Origin: Asterochloris sp. CNOR1
Taxonomy: Eukaryota > Chlorophyta > Trebouxiophyceae > Trebouxiales > Trebouxiaceae
Assembly (NCBI GenBank): GCA_963969365.1
Contig: OZ017759.1
Coordinates: 1,798,001 to 1,862,000 of the forward strand
Length of the DNA: 64,000 bases
Reading direction: 5' to 3'
Part shown: positions 57,201 to 64,000 of the stretch, piece after piece
How positions within the stretch are numbered: position 1 is the first letter of the stretch
Layout of the letters: each line of letters begins with the position of its first letter
The notes under the pieces: model-generated
What the model was told of the DNA's origin: nothing
The model's input: only the letters and a program-made list of their open reading frames with translations
Databases searched by the model: none
Made by a program: the position numbers and the translations under genes

Positions 57201-60200
57201 GAGATCTTCAAGAACACTCAACCTAAAAAGCAAACAGCAGGCTGACACAAAGAGGGTAGTCAGTACCTGATGGCAGTGCAAGAGAGGGGCCAAGACCAAA
57301 GCGTGGCACAGAGAGGATGTCTCCAAGCCCCAGAGGGTTTTGCCGGCGCACAGGCTGCTCCACAGGGGCCGCAGCTGCCTTGGGCTGCGCCTGAAACAGG
57401 GGTAGGGCCAGCTCCACATCGAGTGACTCATCTGGGCGCTGCCCCTGCAGCACGATGACGGCACCCTTGGCTTCAATGGCACAAGGGTGATGTTGACTTC
57501 CACACAGACCACAGCTGAAGGGAGCCCTCCCACCTTGGCATGCACCTGGACCTCCCTGTCTGAGACTTGCAGGGTGCCGGTCAAGCTGCGGGACAGCTTG
57601 AGCTGGTTGATGCGCACTCCTTCTAAAGAGAGATCGCCTGCAACACGAACCGCGGGTACAGTGGGCTTCCCCGTCGCTTTGTCTGCAGACCAGCAGTGAA
57701 GCAGAGCAGTGTTGGTGCCCTCTGCCTGCCAGTGATCACCTGAGAATATGGAGCCTGCCAGCTGCTGAGGGCCAGCTGGCTGAGCATCGCTGTCCGGCCT
57801 GGACAGCGTCCCATTGAGCTTGGTGTGCCCTGTCAAACGCAGCCGCATGGGCTGCCCAGAAGCCAGATGCTGATCAGCTGCAGCTCCTGGAGACATGAGG
57901 GGCAGCACATCCAGGCCCTGCAGCAGTACAGCTGTGTGGTGAGGAAATTGGCAAGCAGGGATTGGTCAGGGTGTGAGACAGCACACATCTCGCGCCCACA
58001 GGGCCAATACACACACCCACACTCAGACACACACACACACACACTCTGTGTCATAGGGCAGTGAGGACCTGGCCCCAAGCCTAGACGCATTGGAGGCTGG
58101 ATCTGCCCCAGGTGCTTCAAACACTGGCAACAAGTGTGACATTGAGCTTGAGGGATGTGTGGCTTTCTGATGAGAAAAGCAGCGCACCTTGAGGTCTGCG
58201 TCGACCTCCGCCCCCTGCAGCACCAGCGCAGTCAGCTCAGCCATCTCCGCCTGGGTCACCACCCTCTTCACGTCCTCGTGAGCAGCTGGCCGCACATGCA
58301 GCACGCCTGACATGTCCAGCGCAGGGGCGCGTGCCGACATGCGGATGGTCTCCCGCTCCAGTGTGAGGGAGCCCTCTGCCTGGGCCTCAGGCAGATTCCA
58401 GCTGGCATCAATGACTGGCTCCAGATGGCTGCCCTGCATGGTGCCGTGGACCTTGCCCCTGCCAAACTCCATGGCAGGCGGCAGGGACGTACCCTGCAGT
58501 GTAACAGCCGCAATCAGCAGTTTGCGGCAAGTCATACCCAAAGCAGTCAGTCTAGAGTAGCTTGACGGCCGCCTCTGTCAGGGTGGCAGCCTATAACCAG
58601 CTGGCAGGCCTGCACTGCATTAGCTCCATTCCGCTTGCATTGAGCTTTGGAAGTCTGATGGCTTTTAGCTTAAGCTGAACACAGTGGCAGCGGTTGGCAA
58701 AGTGGCCAGACCAACGCCCAGGACTCCCAACCTCTCCAAGCTGCACATACAAGAGGCAGAGATGTGGCCACACCTCTGGCAGGTAGCGTTTGACCAGGCT
58801 CTCAGCTGGCAGGTCATGGCCCTCCAGCCAGACCTTGACAGCTCTGGGGTCAGCCTCGGCAGTCTGAGCCACCCACATGCGCCCAGCCCCTAGCAGGGAG
58901 CCACCACCAACTGGCTGTGCCTGCATTGCTCACCAGCACCTTTGCAAGGGCAGCCTGTGCTTGGCAATTCTGCACATCTAGGCTGCTTGTTTGCAGCTGC
59001 TGTGAAGAGACAGCTGAGCAGTTTGGATTTGACATTGCACAGGATTTGGGAGATAGTCTCGTCAAGGTAGAATGCACTGCCAGCATATGCTACACTGCAG
59101 CAGTAAGCTGACCTGGATGGAGTGCATTATGAAGATGTCGGTGGCGGTGTCCATGGTGAAGATGCAGCTCCCGCTGGAGAAGGGGACTTTGTCAAAAGCG
59201 CCGACAGCCTGGACTTCAGCAGCTACAGCCGCCTTGGCAGGTGAGTCCTCTGCAGCTGCCAGCATGCCCTGAGTGGGGCGCATAGCCACTGCAGTGCCTG
59301 CAGCCAGAGCAGCGGAGTGCAGCCAGGTGCTTCCAGCAGGCAGCAGCCCATACCACCCAAGCTCAGAGTCAACTTACAGGACAGGAGCAGCTGGTAAGCA
59401 GTCATGAGCAACCTGCTGCACAGGTGCAGACCTCTGCAGCTCAACACACCAGCATAGAAACTCTCTGCTCACCTGAGAAGACGGGCTGCTCAAGAGGCCC
59501 TGTTATGTGCAGCACCCCTCGCAGGGCTCCCCCAAGGGAGTTGGGGGCTGGCCTGATGCCCAGGGTTTTGCGCAGCTCATTGGCCTCCACTCCAGGCACA
59601 TCAGCTGACAGGTGGTAGTACCCTGAGTCTGGGTTCATGCCAACATCCCCTGCACAGCATGCAGCAGAAGCTGACGTCTGTGGTCACATCTTTGGACTGT
59701 GCCCTTTGTGCTGGCCACAGCTCCGTGATCTCTTAGCTGGGCTACACAAGCTCTACATAGCCACTTCCAGTGGCGTCAATGCAAGATGTGGTGCTACAGT
59801 GTAGCATTGACCACCATGGTGTACCCATGCCTGGCACAGCTAACTTGCTTCATCTCAATCGAGCTGCTGACACAGGCTACACTTGCGAGCAGAAAGTACC
59901 TGACAGCATGAGGGGGACTGCTCCAAAGTTGCCCATGGCATTGTGCAGGTAGAGTCTGTCCCTATCATACACCAGGTCCACCTCCACGCCTGTGAAGTCG
60001 TCCACGGCATCCCAAAAGTGGAAGCCGCCATTCTGCACATGGATGCTGCCCCCAAAGTCTGGGAAGTGCCAGCTCTGCTCGTCAAAGCAGTGCAGCTTCA
60101 GCTCCCCGTTTAAGCGTCCTGCATGCATGGCACCGGCTGCTGGACCCAGGGGCTGCCAATCTCAACAGCTGCTGCAAGCCATGCAGTGCTGGACAGGCTG

Positions 60201-63200
60201 TGTAACCAGGCAGCAAGGCATTTTCTTCATCGCATGACGGCTGAGGGTCTTAGGACACGCAAAGCCTAGAAGCAGCTGCTCATGGTGGCAGGGCACCTTC
60301 TGTGATGTCCATGGGCAGCTCCAGCAGGCGCTCCGCCTGGGGCGCATGCAGATTAGTTCCTCTGATGGTGCAGTGCATGTCAGGCCACACACCAGGCGCC
60401 TTGGTCAGCCCCTTGCTGCTGATGGACACATTCAGCCGGCCACCTGCAGCATCACCGGGCACCTGTAAAGGTGCAGAGAGGCCTCAAGGCCTGTTTGCTC
60501 ACGTATTGTGACCCAATACAGTGCAGGCCCCTGACAGCCATCACTGTGCCCGTGGGCGAGATGGGTGCCAAGCTGACCTGTCGGCCTCCCCAAGCGGGCA
60601 TCTGCAGGTTGATGTTGGTTGCTGCGAGCAGTGGTGGCCTGCTCCCTAGAGTCCCGCAGATGTCTGTTGGCAGTGGGGCTCATCATGGTGCACTTGTACG
60701 TGGAGGGGTCCCGCTCATGCACCGCAGCTGCGGGCAGGCAATATAGCAGCGTCACATCTGGTTGCCTGGCCAAATCCTGCCCTGCACAACAGTGTCTGGC
60801 GCACAGGAGGCGTCAGCACCTTGCCATGGCATTGTCTGGCTTGCAGGAGCAGAAGGCACACTGCCGCCTCGTGACATGACAGACCGGCAACCAAGGGCAG
60901 CACATTGTCAGGGAAGGCAGTACCCTGCAGATCGATGGCCAGCGACTTATAGTCCCTGCCCAGCCTGAGGGACATGTGGACTTGCTCAAAGTGCCGGGGC
61001 ACCGGCTCCCCCGTGATGTGCGCCCTCAGGTGGCCCTGGGTGATGCAGACTGAGTCCAGAGCCACACTGGGTGCCTTGAGCTGGCTGCGTGCTGCTGCCC
61101 ACTTCTGCTGCAGCCATACTTTCACACCAGCAGAGCCTGCAGGGAACATCACAGCGGCATTGAGCTGTCGCTTCCATGGCCGGCTACCAGCTGGTGCAGG
61201 CTGGAGACGCCGGCATGCAGAAAGGTTGCAAACTGCCTGCCTTTCACGTAAGCTGGTAGCAAAGCATTTCAGAATGCGTCCTTGGCAGGCCAGCAGCTGC
61301 ATATCTCATTGATGTCACAAGACAGCACATGAATTGCTCAACAGTGATGAGGGCTCAGCCTGTTGAGCAGGTCCACAAGCAAAACATGCCATTGTACAAA
61401 GCAGCTTGAGTGTATGATGCCACTTGTCTGGTGCAGACAAGGCGCTGCCTCACCACGATGCGGCCGCTGGACGGCTGCCCCTGGCTTGTAGCTCTCGCTG
61501 CTGAAGCCTGATGCGGGCTTCTGCTCTGCATGTCTCCTGGGCCGCTCACCAGCCTTGTCGCCGGGCTCCTGTAAGGTGGCAGTTGCCTGCTGCTGACCAT
61601 GTGCAGCTTTCTGGGAGCCCTCTGCCACAGCTGTCTCCTCCCTGGACGCTGCCAACTGGGCAGGCAGCTGTTCAGTGTCAACGTGATATGGTTCGCCTGC
61701 TGCCTGCTGGTCAGCCACTGCTGCAGGCTGCTCTCTAGTGGCAGAAGGCTGCCAGAGCCTCCTGACCTCAGCCTGGGGCACCTGCCACCTGGACACTTTA
61801 AACGCCGCGGGCACAGGGCTGACCACAGCAGCCTCGCCACTGAACTGCCTGCCAGCCCCCTGCCGTGCCAGGGACAGCAGAAGCCGGCCTTCACTGCGGC
61901 GCACCCGCCAAGGCAGCCGCTGTATGGGCAGAGGGATCTGGCCAGTGGTGATGGAATCGGAGTGACGTGTGTCAAATGGCACACTGTCAGCTTCGGTGGT
62001 GGGCATGCCCTCAGCAGGTGCGGGAGGAGCTGGCTTGCTGAGCCAGCGCAGATTGAAAGGCAGCTGAGCGGGTTTCTGGGTTGGTTCCTGGGGGTCTGAG
62101 AGCGGGGCCTGGAGGAGGCTGGGCTGGGGCTGGCTGTCGTTCTGACTTTGTGTGCTGGAGTCATGCAGCTGCAGTGCAGGCTCATCAAGCTGATTGCTGA
62201 TGTCCTGCTGCTGCCTCACATCCTCATGGTGGCTGAGCTGGTGGCTCAAGGTGGCTGCTAGGGCATCTGCCACAGCATGAGACTGCTGGTGTTCAGGCAC
62301 CTGAGCCTCTGCAGATGGAAAGCAGCCCTGGGACCTTTGTAGCTGGTCACGCATATCCAGCAGGCTGCAGCAACACTTGAGATCCCAGGTGGGGCACACA
62401 CTCAAACCCGGCCCGTGCATGTCAGGCTCACCCTGCAGCTGCTGCTGCTGGCTGGCCTGCAAGGGCTCCACCTGCGCCCGCCCAGGCCTGAGGCAGCTGC
62501 GCTCTGCCCGCAGGGTTGGCAGGCGCTCCCTGCCCCCCCAGCGGGAGTACCCGCCAGCCTCCTGGCTGTGGTGGGCTGGCCGGAGTCTGCCATCTGGCTG
62601 CTGAGCGCTGGGCACTTGTGCAGATGTGGAGGCCTCCCCTGCCTGCCTGGCAGCGGCATCCCATCTGGGGTCCACCCCGCTGCCGGCCTTGGCAGTGGCG
62701 GCCAGCACAGGGGCTGTGTCCTCCTGAAGCTGGAAGGCCACCCGCTCCATGCCTGCCCCAGCAGCAGCATCATGGCCCTCCTTGTGTTGCTGCTGCTGCT
62801 CAGGCTGAGGGTGGGCAGCGTCACTTGTTGGCCCACTGCCGGCAGACCCCTCTGCCAGCACCCAGACCTCGGGTGGGGCCCAGGTAGCTGAGCGCTTGAC
62901 TGTCAACCTCTGTGACGGCCTGACGGTCTGGGGCCCATGATGGAACCCCAGCCAAGCAGCTCTGTCTGCAGCCTGGCGGCCGTTGGTCTGGTCCTGCTGC
63001 CAGCCCTGGTGCACATCAGCGGAGATGCCTGCTGGCCTGCTGCCGCCAGAAAGGTGTCCTGCCCTGCTGGCCTGCTCCTGAGCGCCCCGCTGCTGCTGCT
63101 GCCCTGTGCCTCGCCGCCTGCCCCGCTGGCTGCCACTGATCCAGGCAAACCTGCCACCGCTGCTGGCAGGGCCAGCCCGATGACTGCCGTTCTGTCCATT

Positions 63201-64000
63201 GCCTGGCTGTCGCTGCCGGTCAGCAGCAGACTGCGAGCCTGGCTCATGCTCCTCTGATGCCCCTGGGTGCTGGCCTGCCTGCGACCAGCTAGGCACTACA
63301 GCGGGTTGCTGGCGGGCGCTGGCAAAGTGGGGAAGGTGGAACTGCCTGGCAGCGTCAGCAGTCCGCTTCTGGGACCCATCCTGCAGCAGCTCCTGCCCCA
63401 CCACAGGCACAAAGTTGGCAGATGCATCTGGGGGCCCCAGCAGCATGCGGCGGCGGGCCTCTTTCTGGGCCTGCTTGACAGCTGCTGCCTCTGCGCGCCT
63501 GGCCTTTACGTCACCCTGTTGCTTGGTCCGGGCTGGGCTGCCCCCCTACATGCAGCAGAGGCCAGCTGCTCAGCTAGGAACACAGTGGCACCATACACAA
63601 GCACAAGCATACAGTGCGGCAGATTGCCACCTCACCTTCATTTTGCCGGGCAGTACATCCCTCGCAGATGGTATGGTGTCATCTGGATACCCAAACCAGG
63701 CAAAGTTATCCAGCTGCACAAGATCCACCTGCAGCACAGGGCAAATCTCAGCCCCTGCCCGCCTGCTGAGGGGCAGGCCCTGGCTATCAGCGCAGCGGCA
63801 GCTGTCATCCTCACCCCCACGTGAACGGCTGCTTGAGTCTGACAAGCCAGCTGTGCAGACTGTGTCCCACCTGAGCAGCTGGAATGTGGATCTTGAGCAC
63901 CACCTGGCGCTGCACCAGGGACTGCACAGGGTCCATGCTGATCTGCACATTCGGCAGCAGGGCAGAGGAATGCTCGATGGGACCTGGGCCGACCCTGACT
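51232..64000 (-). CDS. TIC236: TIC236-like chloroplast envelope protein, TamB/DUF490 family (5' end beyond window)
   Basis: TIC236 is anchored in the inner chloroplast envelope and spans to TOC75, coupling outer and inner translocons; it derives from bacterial TamB. The gene has more than 20 exons of repetitive beta-strand sequence typical of AsmA/TamB proteins. Examples are LAIDLQGTAFPDNVLPLVA (about 60,900), INQLKLSRSLTGTLQVSDRE (about 57,560-57,620), IGGNIRFSRGTASLNPQA (about 52,760-52,810) and INMALRGANLRALIQGRASS (about 51,990-52,050). The conserved C-terminal DUF490 end is LTYHLNSRLRMQFNISSSSP, then PYPRTLIFQYSSDGVPRS, stop 51234-51232. Near the right edge FAWFGYPDDTIPSARDVLPG precedes a 700-codon Gln/Ser-rich exon (61,430-63,540). 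The transit peptide and membrane anchor should lie beyond 64,000. Confidence 0.85.
58008..58044. repeat. AC/GT microsatellite in a TIC236 intron
   Basis: (AC)9 at 58,027-58,044 preceded by an imperfect ACAC run, within the TIC236 transcription unit. Confidence 0.8.

Noticed and set aside
61355-62188. 277-codon minus-strand frame beside TIC236
   Set aside because: It is an alternative frame of the same long TIC236 exon, and that exon's own frame is longer and joins conserved segments.
1-64000. tRNA, rRNA or CRISPR features
   Set aside because: No tRNA cloverleaf, rRNA core or regularly spaced direct repeats were seen. The only tRNA-like match is the 13-base Copia primer site.

Overview
The window looks like nuclear DNA of a green alga, probably a trebouxiophyte chlorophyte. 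The reasons are GC-rich sequence, genes built of many short exons whose introns typically end in CTGCAG, a chloroplast protein-import gene (TIC236) and a plant-type 2OG prolyl 4-hydroxylase, and chromovirus Gypsy and Copia retrotransposons. The lineage is an inference. Exon maps were made by eye from reading frames, splice sites and remembered family sequences; no search was run.

Left arm (1-29,182), housekeeping genes. On the minus strand: GCN1 (5' part only; the gene leaves the window on the left), the SRP receptor alpha subunit, a membrane-anchored prolyl 4-hydroxylase, a leucine-rich-repeat protein, and an uncharacterised multi-pass membrane protein. The membrane protein gene is divergent from beta-ureidopropionase (plus). 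That gene converges on ESCRT-III VPS24 (minus), which is divergent from an importin-13/transportin-3 family karyopherin (plus).

Middle (29,231 to about 44,310), a retrotransposon nest. It holds a solo Copia LTR, several diverged Gypsy LTRs, and a minus-strand chromodomain Gypsy element (32,317-41,133) split by a younger, nearly intact Copia element (33,898-38,480). The Copia element is flanked by the 5-bp target duplication AGACT. To the right are an unassigned segment, a pol-less 'gag-only' Gypsy derivative (about 42,456-43,988) and one more LTR. The nesting order, LTR divergence and frame lesions agree: the Gypsy element is older and Copia younger.

Right arm (44,955-64,000), minus strand: an amidase-signature enzyme, then the 3' part of TIC236, whose 5' end lies beyond the window.

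The host genes do not form one pathway. They serve translation stress signalling (GCN1), secretory targeting (SRPRA), cell-wall glycoprotein hydroxylation (P4H), reductive pyrimidine catabolism (UPB1/PYD3), endosomal sorting (VPS24), nuclear import, amide hydrolysis and chloroplast protein import (TIC236). I saw no convincing tRNA, rRNA or CRISPR array. The more unusual signals are the internal half-tRNA(iMet) primer-binding site of the Copia element, the gag-only element whose two LTR remnants end at the same LTR coordinate, a 44-bp perfect palindrome in GCN1, and a GC-AG intron in the beta-ureidopropionase gene.
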